Below are positions 27,175-35,605 of a DNA stretch of 43,867 nucleotides, piece after piece. Every line of letters begins with the position of its first letter. Position 1 is the first letter of the stretch. Both the position numbers and the translations under genes were made by a program. Origin of the DNA: Polaromonas sp. CG_9.7 (lineage in GTDB: Bacteria > Pseudomonadota > Gammaproteobacteria > Burkholderiales > Burkholderiaceae_C); the NCBI RefSeq assembly GCF_015752205.1, contig NZ_JADOVG010000025.1, forward strand, positions 1 through 43,867. Direction: 5' to 3'. The notes under the pieces are model-generated. The model searched no databases. It saw nothing but the letters and a program-made list of their open reading frames with translations, and had not been told where the DNA came from.

Positions 27175-27346
27175 CCTTCCAGGCGGGGTTTTATCCCAAA
27201 CTGTTCACATTCAGCCAAGCAGCCCGGGCTTAAAATTTCAGGCTTTGCTTTCGCACTCACTGATGACCGCTTTTTAGCTTCGGCTCTCGCCGTTGGCAAT
27301 GCCTTTTGGCCCCCTTTTCACCAGAATCTTCCGATACTGAAATCCC

Positions 27347-28327
27347 ATGTTCAAATCCGCTTCCTTTTTTCGCATTGCCACCGATTTTGTCCTGCCACCG
27401 CTTGAAGCGCTGGAAGAGGTGCTTCAGACCGCCCAATTCATGCCCTGTGGCGCAACGCAGCCCGAATCGGTCGGCTGGGTGCCGCCGCGTGGCAACAAAA
27501 GCGCCGTAATGGTCGAAACCGTGGGCACGCAGGTCATTTTGCGGCTGAGCATTGAGCGCCGCCCGGTACCCGCCTCTGCCGTCAAAGCCGAGGTGGAGGA
27601 ACGCGTTGAAAAATACAAGCAGGAAACCGGCCGCGAGCGCGCCAGCGCCAAGATCAAGAAAGAGTTCAAGGAAGAAGCCATGCAGGCCCTGTTGCCGCGC
27701 GCCTTCACCAAGCGGTCATCGACGACGTTATGGATCGACCCGGACAACAAGTTCCTCGTCGTTGATTCTGCCAGCCTGGCCGGTGCCGACAAGGTGGTCA
27801 GCCAGCTGATCGAAGCGTTGAGCGAAATTCCCGGGTCACGCCCCGGCCTGATGGCCAAGCCGGTGCAGACCGCGATGGCGGCGGGTGCAGCCATGGCGCA
27901 TTGGCTGGCAAGCCGCGAAGCGCCCGTCGGTTTCACCGTCGACCGCGACTGCGAACTCAAAATGCCTGACGACCAGAAGTCAACAGTCCGCTATTCACGC
28001 CACACGCTGGAAATCGACGAAGTGGCCGAGCACATTGCGTCGGGCAAAGTGCCCACGCAGCTGGCCATGACTTGGAACGAGCGGGTGTCGTTCGTGCTGA
28101 CCGACATGGCCCAAGTCAAGAAAGTCAAGCTGCTCGACGTGGTGCTTGACGGAGTGCAGGAAAACGGCAAGGACGATGATGGCTTTGACACCGACGCCGC
28201 GATCGTTACAGGCGAGTTGTCGGCCCTGATTCCTGACCTGCTTGAAGCACTGGGCGGCGAGTTGTCCATGGATGGAGAGGCACCACCCGCAGCAAAAACA
28301 CCCAAAACCCTGCTCACAGCGGCATAG
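27347..28327 (+). CDS. rdgC: Recombination-associated protein RdgC
   Basis: Nucleoid-associated ring-shaped DNA-binding protein that limits RecA activity in E. coli. The 326-residue product is family length and opens MFKSASFFRI, with QPESVGWVPPRG (about 38-49), a basic coiled region KYKQETGRERASAKIKKEFKEEA, LWIDPDNKFLVVDSASLAGAD, and the DCELKMPDDQKSTVRYSRHTLE segment. It is monocistronic: 172 bases without a gene upstream and over 300 downstream. No terminator is evident after it. Confidence 0.95.
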   Translation: MFKSASFFRIATDFVLPPLEALEEVLQTAQFMPCGATQPESVGWVPPRGNKSAVMVETVGTQVILRLSIERRPVPASAVKAEVEERVEKYKQETGRERASAKIKKEFKEEAMQALLPRAFTKRSSTTLWIDPDNKFLVVDSASLAGADKVVSQLIEALSEIPGSRPGLMAKPVQTAMAAGAAMAHWLASREAPVGFTVDRDCELKMPDDQKSTVRYSRHTLEIDEVAEHIASGKVPTQLAMTWNERVSFVLTDMAQVKKVKLLDVVLDGVQENGKDDDGFDTDAAIVTGELSALIPDLLEALGGELSMDGEAPPAAKTPKTLLTAA

Positions 28328-28519
28328 ATTTCATCAAAACGGCTTGACCGACCCAAGGCAACCCTGTGATTGTTCAAGCCTGTGCGTTATGGTTTTCGAC
28401 CCATATTTGCTTGATTACTTTGTGATGCTGACATCCAAAAAGCACTGCTTGCCTGAGACCACTACCGACAAATTGCGGCAAGCACTTGGGGCGTAATACC
28501 CTTGGCAGATAACCATGCA

Positions 28520-28537
28520 AATCAGACCCGTCTGATT
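28520..28537. promoter_or_regulatory. Palindrome 1, possible operator
   Basis: Perfect 8-bp inverted repeat AATCAGAC/GTCTGATT with a 2-nt centre, about 110 bases before the ATG at 28647. The compact form is more like a dimeric repressor site than a terminator; no T run follows. Confidence 0.4.
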
Positions 28538-28572
28538 GACAAATCCTGAACAGGCAGTTATTCATGGTTCGA

Positions 28573-28599
28573 CAGTCTGGACAAATAATTTCCAGACTG
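28573..28599. promoter_or_regulatory. Palindrome 2, possible operator or hairpin
   Basis: Perfect 8-bp inverted repeat CAGTCTGG/CCAGACTG with an 11-nt A/T-rich centre, about 50 bases before the ATG at 28647. It shares the CAGAC/GTCTG half-site with palindrome 1. It could be bound by the same regulator, or fold in the 5' leader. Confidence 0.4.
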
Positions 28600-28646
28600 G
28601 AATTGTGTTTTAAAACCGCTTCGTCGCACCTCGACAGGAGGATGTC

Positions 28647-28934
28647 ATGAGATTCCGTTTTTTCGGACCACGCACTAAAACGCATATTCGCAGGTCACTC
28701 GAGTACCTTGAAGAAGCGAATCTGGCCTGGGTGGAACATCAGGCAGCAGCAGAACACCATGCGGCACTGGCAAAAATGTATTCGGAAAGAATTGCCAGAA
28801 TTGAGGAAGAAATTAAAAACTCGCAGCAGCTTCGAGCCCCAATACTTCGCCAGCCACCAGAAGATTCATTCGATGAAATCGAGCGCCCAAAGACAGAATC
28901 TGTCGTGGTTTATCCGAGCCGGGTTACTCGATGA
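28647..28934 (+). CDS. Small charged coiled-coil protein, function unknown
   Basis: A 95-residue soluble protein without signal peptide or membrane segment. Residues 12-58 (HIRRSLEYLEEANLAWVEHQAAAEHHAALAKMY... in sense) look like a long helical coiled coil rich in Ala, Glu and His, followed by a proline-containing, probably unfolded tail. I recognise no family. Support for a real gene: a perfect AGGAGG eight bases upstream of the ATG, charged codon-biased composition, and two palindromes upstream. It is next to an IS3 remnant, so it may belong to an accessory patch. Similar small helical proteins with unrelated jobs are common, so no function is proposed. Confidence 0.6.
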   Translation: MRFRFFGPRTKTHIRRSLEYLEEANLAWVEHQAAAEHHAALAKMYSERIARIEEEIKNSQQLRAPILRQPPEDSFDEIERPKTESVVVYPSRVTR

Positions 28935-28954
28935 GGATTTACACCATAGACACA

Positions 28955-29085
28955 TAGGTTGGCTTGCTTGTGGGTAATGCAATCCAGGCTTGAGTGCGGC
29001 CTATAAGTGCTGTACCAAGAAAGTAATTGTGCAAGGTCGGAACGGGCCACTGCGATGCTGCCATAGGCCTGAAGCAGATCTGCTC
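28955..29085 (-). pseudogene. Remnant of an IS3-family OrfB transposase (C-terminal part)
   Basis: On the minus strand the frame reads ADLLQAYGSIAVARSDLAQ, then LLSWYSTYRPHSSLDCITHKQANL, which matches the end of the IS3 integrase core (family pattern Y-x-x-x-RPHSSL-x-x-x-TP-x-x-A). Only about 43 residues are left and no catalytic part precedes them within the frame, so it is a decayed insertion sequence, not a gene. It differs from the element at 1-604. Confidence 0.65.
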
Positions 29086-29142
29086 GTATTAGGCGCCGCG
29101 CCGCGCCTGTGCTTGAACAATTTGCAGCCTTTGACGTTGTGA

Positions 29143-30477
29143 TCAACCGCGCAACTCACGCGCGCTGTTGATCCGCAAAGCCGCCAGCGTACAGGCAGCG
29201 CCCGAGAATAAATACACGCCCATGAAGCCAAGACCGAATTGCGCTGACAAGCCCAAAGCCACAAGGGGTGCAAAGGCTGCTCCAATCAACCAAGCCAAAT
29301 CAGATGTCAATGCCGCACCGGTATACCGAAATTTGGGTTCAAAGTTGGAAGTTACTGCCCCGGCCGCTTGTCCATAAGACAAGCCCAGCAGCGCAAATCC
29401 GACCAGAATGAACAGGTCTTCGCCGAACACGTCGCTGCCCAACAGCATAGGTGCTGCAAAACTGAACAAGCCGATCATGATGGCCAGTGAACCCAAGGTG
29501 TTCCGGCGACCAAAGCGGTCGGCAATAAGCCCCGACGCCACCACGCCGACCAAGGCAATAGCGCCGCCAACAATTTGTACCAGCAACACATCATTGACCG
29601 ACTGGTTGGAATAAAGCTTTATCCAAGACAAAGGGAAAACGGTCACCAAGTGGAACAAAGCGTAAGTTGCCAGTGAAGCAAACGCGCCGATAAACAGGTT
29701 GCTGCCTCTGGCCTTGATCAATTCGCCGACATTGCTGGGCGCCAATGAATTGTCTTTGAGCAACTTTTCGTATTCGTGCGTGACCACCAGACGCAGACGC
29801 GCAAACAAAGCCACCACGTTGATGGCAAACGCCACATAAAAAGGATAACGCCAGCCCCAATCGAGGAAGTCAGCCGCCGACAACTGGGAACTCAAGTACC
29901 AGAACAGTGCCGCAGCGATCATGAATCCCAAGGGCGCGCCCAATTGCGGAATCATGGCCCACCAACCCCGGCGTTCCTTGGGGGCGCTCATTGCCAGCAA
30001 TGAAGACAGGCCGTCCCACGAACCGCCCAAGGCAATACCCTGTGCAAAGCGCAGGACCGACAGCAGCACGATAGCCGTGAAACCAATTGAGGCGTAACTG
30101 GGCAAAAAGGCAATGCCGGCGGTGGAAACGCCAAGCAAAAACAAAGCTGCGGTGAGTTTGACGCCGCGTCCATACCGCTTTTCGATGGCCATGAATACCA
30201 GAGTGCCGATAGGGCGACCGAAAAAGGCGAACGAAAAAATCACGAACGCCCATAAAGTGCCCTGTAGTCCATCAGTAAACGGAAAAAACACGGCAGGGAA
30301 CACCAGTACGGACGCGATGCCGTAGACAAAAAAATCGAAGTATTCGGAGGCGCGACCCAAAATGACGCCGACCGCTATTTCACTGGGCGCAATCGTGTGT
30401 TCGTTGGCAACGGCCTCCCTTGGGTCATGGGCAGTGCCCGGTGCAGCGATGTCTTGGGTGTTGATGTTGGGCGTCAT
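29143..30477 (-). CDS. MFS transporter, metabolite:H+ symporter (MHS) type
   Basis: Inner-membrane proton symporter of the major facilitator superfamily. The 444-residue protein has a hydrophilic N-terminus of about 30 residues, then 12 predicted helices. The region ILGRASEYFDFFVYGIASVLVFP is the usual first helix of the MHS group; the A-like motif between helices 2 and 3 is FFGRPIGTLVFMAIEKRYGR, and DRFGRRNTL stands between helices 8 and 9. Known MHS members carry citrate, proline/betaine, alpha-ketoglutarate or shikimate; the substrate here cannot be read from sequence. It is divergent from cyoA and isolated otherwise; its 3' end lies close to the IS3 remnant. Confidence 0.88.
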   Translation of the reverse strand: MTPNINTQDIAAPGTAHDPREAVANEHTIAPSEIAVGVILGRASEYFDFFVYGIASVLVFPAVFFPFTDGLQGTLWAFVIFSFAFFGRPIGTLVFMAIEKRYGRGVKLTAALFLLGVSTAGIAFLPSYASIGFTAIVLLSVLRFAQGIALGGSWDGLSSLLAMSAPKERRGWWAMIPQLGAPLGFMIAAALFWYLSSQLSAADFLDWGWRYPFYVAFAINVVALFARLRLVVTHEYEKLLKDNSLAPSNVGELIKARGSNLFIGAFASLATYALFHLVTVFPLSWIKLYSNQSVNDVLLVQIVGGAIALVGVVASGLIADRFGRRNTLGSLAIMIGLFSFAAPMLLGSDVFGEDLFILVGFALLGLSYGQAAGAVTSNFEPKFRYTGAALTSDLAWLIGAAFAPLVALGLSAQFGLGFMGVYLFSGAACTLAALRINSARELRG

Positions 30478-30634
30478 GCGGGCTCGTGTTTCAGTCGGAA
30501 TCTGTATTGTTCAACAGTGAAGAGGTTCTCATAAAAGCGTAAATATTGACATAGGACAAAACGTCCAATGGTGAAGACGAGTATTCAGGCGTAAATTCTC
30601 CTCTCACCCTAACAAAATCTTCATTAAGTGTGGC

Positions 30635-31690
30635 ATGTTAACCATTAAGAATTCCCTAAAGTGGCTTCGGCTGCTGCCGATCACAGCTGTAGCCTTGCTA
30701 TCAGGCTGCAACTGGGTGGTCATGAATCCCTCCGGGGATATTGCCATTCAGCAGCGTAACCTGATCCTCGTTTCTACGGGGTTAATGCTGCTCATCATCG
30801 TGCCGGTGATTGTGCTCACTTTGCTATTCGCCTGGCGTTATCGCAAGGCAAACACCCAGGCTGACTATCGGCCTGACTGGGACCACTCTACCCAACTTGA
30901 ATTGGTGATCTGGGCAGCACCGCTACTGATCATCATTGCGTTGGGTGCCATCACTTGGATCAGCACCCACACCCTGGACCCTTACCGTCCGCTGGGCCGC
31001 ATTGACGCCAACCGGCCCGTGCCTGAGAACGTTAAACCGCTGGTGGTTGAGGTGGTTGCGCTGGATTGGAAGTGGCTGTTCATCTACCCCGAGCAGGGCA
31101 TCGCGTTGGTTAACGAAATGGCGGCGCCAATTGACCGTCCGATCCAGTTCAAGATTACTGCGTCGTCCATCATGAATTCATTTTTCATTCCTGCATTGGC
31201 GGGGCAAATCTACGCCATGCCCGGCATGCAAACCAAGCTCAGTGCCGTTATCAACAAGCCGGGAGAGTTCGATGGTTTCTCGGCCAACTACAGTGGCCAT
31301 GGATTCAATGGCATGCGCTTTAAATTCCATGGCTTGACCACTGCTGATTTTGATAAATGGGTGGCCACCAACAAGGCCAGCGGCAAACAGTTGACCCGTG
31401 CCGAATACCTTGTGCTGGAAAAACCCAGCGAGCGCGACCCTGTACAGCGCTACGCCTCGATTGATCCTGGCCTGTACAAGGCCATCGTCAACCGCTGCGT
31501 GGAAGCCAACAAAATGTGCATGGAAGACATGATGGCCATTGACGCAAGCGGCGGCATGGGCAAGCCCGGCACGTTCAACCTGGCCTCCAGCACCTCAGCT
31601 ACCGCATTAATCAGCGACCCAGGCAAAAAGTACGTTGCCGCCATGTGCAGCGTACGCGACCTCAGCACCGACTATCCCGTTGTGAATTAA
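30635..31690 (+). CDS. cyoA: Ubiquinol oxidase subunit II
   Basis: Subunit II of a bo3-type quinol oxidase (heme-copper family), which oxidises ubiquinol and reduces oxygen while pumping protons. The 351 residues have a lipoprotein signal with lipobox LLSGC (Cys25), two membrane helices (about 42-64 and 87-108), and a periplasmic cupredoxin domain with [18 protein letters not shown]. The copper-A ligands (Cys-x3-Cys-x3-His) are missing: the equivalent place reads [13 protein letters not shown]. This supports quinol rather than cytochrome c as donor. First gene of the cyo run; divergent from the MFS gene. Confidence 0.95.
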   Translation: MLTIKNSLKWLRLLPITAVALLSGCNWVVMNPSGDIAIQQRNLILVSTGLMLLIIVPVIVLTLLFAWRYRKANTQADYRPDWDHSTQLELVIWAAPLLIIIALGAITWISTHTLDPYRPLGRIDANRPVPENVKPLVVEVVALDWKWLFIYPEQGIALVNEMAAPIDRPIQFKITASSIMNSFFIPALAGQIYAMPGMQTKLSAVINKPGEFDGFSANYSGHGFNGMRFKFHGLTTADFDKWVATNKASGKQLTRAEYLVLEKPSERDPVQRYASIDPGLYKAIVNRCVEANKMCMEDMMAIDASGGMGKPGTFNLASSTSATALISDPGKKYVAAMCSVRDLSTDYPVVN

Positions 31691-31706
31691 CTGCAGCATC
31701 TATCTC

Positions 31707-33716
31707 ATGACTGAAACATTCGACCTTACGAAGTTCATTTTCGGACGCCTTACCTGGGAGTCCCTGCCCTACCATGACCCCATCATCCTGGCGACCTTTA
31801 TCGGGGTGGCACTGGGTGGTCTCGGGCTTGTGGCGGCACTGACGCATTTCAAAGTGTGGGGAACACTGTGGCATGACTGGCTCACCAGCATTGACCACAA
31901 GAAAATCGGCATCATGTACTGCGTGCTGGGTCTGATCATGCTGCTGCGCGGATTCACTGATGCACTGATGATGCGGGCGCAGCAGGCCATGGCCTTCAAT
32001 GGCTCTGAAGGCTTTTTGCCGCCTCACCATTACGACCAGTTGTTCACCGTACACGGCGTGATCATGATCTTTTTCGTGGCCATGCCGCTGATCACTGGAC
32101 TGATGAACTTTGTCGTGCCGCTGCAAATTGGCGCTCGCGACGTGGCCTTTCCGTTCCTGAACAATTTCAGTTTCTGGATGACCGCCAGCGGTGCTATTTT
32201 GGTCATGATGTCATTGTTCATCGGTGAGTTTGGTCAAACCGGTTGGCTCGCTTACCCGCCCTTGTCAGGCATTCAGTTCAGCCCCGGCGTGGGTGTTGAC
32301 TATTACATTTGGGCGCTGCAGTTGGCAGGCGTGGGCACGCTTTTGTCAGGCATTAATTTATTGGTCACCATCGTCAAGATGCGCGCGCCTGGCATGGGCA
32401 TGATGAAGATGCCTATCTTCACATGGACAGCGCTGTGCACAAACATTTTGATTGTCGCGTCGTTCCCCGTGTTGACAGCCGTGTTGGGCCTGTTGTCAAT
32501 GGACCGCTACATTGGCACTGCTTTCTTCACCAACGACCTCGGCGGCAATGCCATGATGTACGTGAACCTGATCTGGATCTGGGGCCACCCCGAGGTTTAC
32601 ATCCTGGTGCTGCCCGTGTTCGGCGTGTTCTCGGAAGTCGTGGCCACCTTCAGCGGCAAGCGTATTTTTGGCTACACCTCCATGGTTTACGCTACCTTGG
32701 TGATCACGATTCTGTCGTACGTGGTGTGGTTGCATCACTTCTTCACGATGGGCTCGGGGGCCAGTGTGAACGCCTTCTTTGGCATCACCACCATGATCAT
32801 CTCGATTCCCACCGGGGCGAAAATCTTCAACTGGCTGTTCACCATGTACCGGGGTCGCATCCGCTTTGACGTGCCCATGCTGTGGTCGATCGGCTTCATG
32901 GTCACCTTCACCATCGGCGGCATGACGGGTGTGCTGCTGGCCGTGCCACCCGCCGACTTCGTGCTGCACAACAGCCTGTTTCTGGTCGCTCACTTTCACA
33001 ACGTGATCATTGGCGCGGTGGTGTTTGGTGCCATGGCGGGCATCAACTACTGGTTTCCGAAGGCTTTTGGCTACAAGCTCGATGCCTTCTGGGGCAAGAT
33101 GTCGTTCTGGTTCTGGTTCACCGGTTTTTACTTCGCCTTCATGCCGTTATACGTGCTGGGGCTGATGGGGGTGACCCGCCGCATGAGCCGCTTTGACGAC
33201 CCTTCGCTGCAAATCTGGTTCATCATTGCCGGTTTTGGCGCGGCGCTGATTGCCATTGGCATCATGTCAACCTTTGTGCAGTTCTTTGTCAGCTTTCGCA
33301 AGCGTGAATCCTTGCGCGACCACACCGGTGACCCCTGGGATGGTCGGACGCTGGAGTGGTCCACTTCGTCGCCCCCACCCGCCTACAACTTTGCGTTCAC
33401 CCCCGTGGTGCATGACAACGACGCATGGTCTGACATGAAAAAGCGCGGCTACCAGCGGCCCGTGAGCGGTTTCATTCCGATTCACATGCCCAAAAATACC
33501 GCAGCCGGCATCGTGATTGCAGGCCTTGCCACTGCCATGGGGTTTGCGCTGATCTGGCATATGTGGGCGCTGGCAGCACTGTTGTTTGCGGCAGTGATTG
33601 CGGTCTCCATCGCGCATACCTTTAACTACAAACGCGATTACCACATCGCTGTGGACGAGGTCGTCCACATCGAGGGGCTTCGCACCCAGGAACTCAACCG
33701 TTTAGTGGCCAATTGA
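31707..33716 (+). CDS. cyoB: Ubiquinol oxidase subunit I
   Basis: Catalytic subunit holding the low-spin heme and the heme-copper oxygen site. The 669-residue protein is close to E. coli CyoB in size. Visible landmarks: [13 protein letters not shown] near 50, the low-spin heme histidine in [29 protein letters not shown] (copper-B His and cross-linked Tyr), [11 protein letters not shown] (two copper-B histidines) and [11 protein letters not shown] (heme ligands). All metal ligands are therefore present. It starts 16 bases after cyoA and ends one base before cyoC. Confidence 0.97.
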   Translation: MTETFDLTKFIFGRLTWESLPYHDPIILATFIGVALGGLGLVAALTHFKVWGTLWHDWLTSIDHKKIGIMYCVLGLIMLLRGFTDALMMRAQQAMAFNGSEGFLPPHHYDQLFTVHGVIMIFFVAMPLITGLMNFVVPLQIGARDVAFPFLNNFSFWMTASGAILVMMSLFIGEFGQTGWLAYPPLSGIQFSPGVGVDYYIWALQLAGVGTLLSGINLLVTIVKMRAPGMGMMKMPIFTWTALCTNILIVASFPVLTAVLGLLSMDRYIGTAFFTNDLGGNAMMYVNLIWIWGHPEVYILVLPVFGVFSEVVATFSGKRIFGYTSMVYATLVITILSYVVWLHHFFTMGSGASVNAFFGITTMIISIPTGAKIFNWLFTMYRGRIRFDVPMLWSIGFMVTFTIGGMTGVLLAVPPADFVLHNSLFLVAHFHNVIIGAVVFGAMAGINYWFPKAFGYKLDAFWGKMSFWFWFTGFYFAFMPLYVLGLMGVTRRMSRFDDPSLQIWFIIAGFGAALIAIGIMSTFVQFFVSFRKRESLRDHTGDPWDGRTLEWSTSSPPPAYNFAFTPVVHDNDAWSDMKKRGYQRPVSGFIPIHMPKNTAAGIVIAGLATAMGFALIWHMWALAALLFAAVIAVSIAHTFNYKRDYHIAVDEVVHIEGLRTQELNRLVAN

Positions 33717-33717
33717 T

Positions 33718-34380
33718 ATGACAGCAACAACTCTTCCTGTGACCCATGCCGCCCTTGGCGGCAATGACGCCAGCGCCAAAACGTCCGACAGCATGCAGTT
33801 CTATCTGCCAAAGGAACATCACCCCCAAAACGGCACGCTGTTGGGCTTTTGGCTGTACCTGATGAGCGACTGCCTGATTTTTGCAGTGCTTTTTGCGGTT
33901 TATGCCGTGGTCGGCCGCAGCTACGCGGCGGGGCCGTCAGGTGTCGAGCTGTTCGATTTGTCGCTGGTTGCGCTCAACACTTCCATGCTGCTGCTGTCGT
34001 CCATCACCTTCGGCTTTGCCATGCTGGAGATGCAGCGGCGCCGCGTCAAACCCGTGCTGGCTTGGCTGGCGGTGACGGGCCTGCTGGGTTGCGCCTTCAT
34101 CGGGCTGGAAATGTACGAGTTTGCGCATTTGATTCAAGAGGGCGCGGTACCGCAACGCAGCGCGTTTTTGTCTGCCTTTTTCACGCTGGTGGGCACGCAC
34201 GGTTTGCACGTCGCCTTCGGTCTCGTGTGGCTGGTCGTCCTCATGGTGCAGGTGCACCGGGGCGGCTTAGTCGCGGATAACCGCCGTCGCCTGATGTGTC
34301 TGTCGATGTTCTGGCACTTTCTGGACGTGGTCTGGATTGCTGTCTTCACTTTTGTTTATCTGATGGGATCACTGCCATGA
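33718..34380 (+). CDS. cyoC: Ubiquinol oxidase subunit III
   Basis: Membrane subunit III of the cyo oxidase, stabilising subunit I and the proton path. The 220-residue protein has a polar N-terminus of about 40 residues and then five predicted helices; GFWLYLMSDCLIFAVLFAVYAV and THGLHVAFGLVWLVVL, with FWHFLDVVWIAVFTFVYLMGS at the end, are the family landmarks. The ATG at 33718 lies one base past cyoB; the stop overlaps cyoD in an ATGA. Confidence 0.96.
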   Translation: MTATTLPVTHAALGGNDASAKTSDSMQFYLPKEHHPQNGTLLGFWLYLMSDCLIFAVLFAVYAVVGRSYAAGPSGVELFDLSLVALNTSMLLLSSITFGFAMLEMQRRRVKPVLAWLAVTGLLGCAFIGLEMYEFAHLIQEGAVPQRSAFLSAFFTLVGTHGLHVAFGLVWLVVLMVQVHRGGLVADNRRRLMCLSMFWHFLDVVWIAVFTFVYLMGSLP

Positions 34381-34811
34381 CCTCTGCGCAACACACCAAC
34401 ACGCTGGACTTGAACCCCACCGGCCACACGGACCATGGTCACGATCAAGATCAAGATCACGATGACGACCACGGCGGGGCCAGTCACAGCACCTTTAAGG
34501 GCTATATGACCGGCTTTGTGCTGGCAGTCATACTGACGGCCATCCCGTTCTGGCTCGTGATGGGCAAAGTACTGCCCAACTCGAACATCACCGGGCTGGT
34601 CATTCTGGCCATTGCAGCGGTACAAATTGTGGTGCACATGGTTTATTTCCTGCACATGAACACAAGCTCAGAAGGCGGCTGGTCGTTGCTGGCTCTGGCA
34701 TTCACCGTAGTGCTTCTGGTCATCATGCTCAGCGGGTCAATCTGGGTGATGTACCACCTGAACACCAACATGATGCCGCACACCATGCAAGAGATGAAAA
34801 ACATGCCATGA
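34377..34811 (+). CDS. cyoD: Ubiquinol oxidase subunit IV with His/Asp-rich N-terminus
   Basis: Small subunit IV, thought to help assemble the copper-B site. The 144 residues have three membrane helices starting at GYMTGFVLAVILTAIPFWLVM, then VQIVVHMVYFLHM and a third helix. Before these is an unusually long acidic and histidine-rich leader (HTDHGHDQDQDHDDDHGG, about 17-34). The ATG at 34377 overlaps the cyoC stop, fixing the start, and the stop overlaps the SURF1 start in the same manner, so the four genes are coupled. The leader could bind metal ions; that is inference. Confidence 0.94.
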   Translation: MTSAQHTNTLDLNPTGHTDHGHDQDQDHDDDHGGASHSTFKGYMTGFVLAVILTAIPFWLVMGKVLPNSNITGLVILAIAAVQIVVHMVYFLHMNTSSEGGWSLLALAFTVVLLVIMLSGSIWVMYHLNTNMMPHTMQEMKNMP

Positions 34812-35605
34812 CGACGACCCGGCAGCCAGGCGTCAAGCGACGGATGCTGCAATTGAGCTGGGCGCTGATTGCGCTGGTGCTCTTCATCGGGTTCGTTTCG
34901 TTGGGCACCTGGCAGGTCCAGCGCCGCGCATGGAAGCTTGATCTGATTGAGCGCGTGAACCAGCGGGTGTCGGCCACTGCAGCCAACGCGCCCGCCTCGC
35001 CAGATTGGCCTCGGGTGAACGCAGCCAACGACGAATATCGCCATGTGCAGCTCACGGGTCGCTTTATTGTGGGCCGCGACGTTCGCGTTCAAGCCGTCAC
35101 AAATATCGGCAGCGGTTTCTGGCTTCTTTCGCCATTGCAGTTGGCAGACGGCAGCGTGGTGCTGGTCAATCGCGGCTTTGTGCCGCCGCAGTGGACTCCC
35201 GCGCTGCCTGACATTGCGGCCCCTGGCGCCGACGCCAACAATGTCACGGTGACGGGCCTGCTCCGGCTGACAGAGCCGGGGGGCGGATTCTTGCGCTCAA
35301 ACGACCCTGTCGCCGAGCGCTGGTTTTCGCGCGATGTTGCGGCCATTGCCCAGTCGCGTGGCCTGCGCCGGGTGGCACCGTATTTTGTGGATGCCGATGC
35401 AGCCTCTGCAGTTACCCCTTCTGAACCAGCTTTTCCTGTCGGCGGGCTGACCGTGATTGCCTTTCACAACAGCCATCTGGTCTACGCACTGACCTGGTAT
35501 GCACTGGCATTGATGGTCGCGGGTGCAGCCATTGGCTTGGCGCTGCAAAATGCAAGGCATCATGACCACCCTCGCAACGCCAACGCGGCAGACCAAGCGC
35601 CCTGA
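34808..35605 (+). CDS. SURF1-family oxidase assembly protein
   Basis: Inner-membrane factor that helps insert heme into subunit I of heme-copper oxidases. The 265-residue protein has the SURF1 topology: one helix near the N-terminus (LIALVLFIGFVSLGTWQVQRR, with the family GxWQ-x-x-R motif), a periplasmic domain including LLSPLQLADGSVVLVNRGFVP, and a C-terminal helix (HLVYALTWYALALMVAGAAIG). The ATGA overlap with cyoD links it to this oxidase. Paracoccus denitrificans has a Surf1 copy in its quinol oxidase operon, so the pairing has precedent. No cyoE (heme O synthase) is present in the run. The regB start lies inside this gene's end. Confidence 0.9.
   Translation: MTTTRQPGVKRRMLQLSWALIALVLFIGFVSLGTWQVQRRAWKLDLIERVNQRVSATAANAPASPDWPRVNAANDEYRHVQLTGRFIVGRDVRVQAVTNIGSGFWLLSPLQLADGSVVLVNRGFVPPQWTPALPDIAAPGADANNVTVTGLLRLTEPGGGFLRSNDPVAERWFSRDVAAIAQSRGLRRVAPYFVDADAASAVTPSEPAFPVGGLTVIAFHNSHLVYALTWYALALMVAGAAIGLALQNARHHDHPRNANAADQAP

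Larger units (their letters stand above)
28328..28646. other. Gene-free stretch holding two palindromes
   Basis: No convincing reading frame. It holds AATCAGAC-CC-GTCTGATT (28520-28537) and CAGTCTGG with CCAGACTG (28573-28580 and 28592-28599). Both contain CAGAC/GTCTG half-sites and both lie upstream of the small gene at 28647, so they may be operator sites. Nothing recognisable is seen at 28328-28515. Confidence 0.55.

Noticed and set aside
30348..30375. GCGAC-N7-GACGC near the MFS start as a RegA site
   Set aside because: Spacing differs from the RegA consensus I know and it lies in coding sequence; one loose match is not evidence.
30546..30600. TTGACA at 30546 as the -35 of a cyoA promoter
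   Set aside because: No acceptable -10 at 16-18 bases; the nearby GGAC-N5-GTCC is too short to call an operator.
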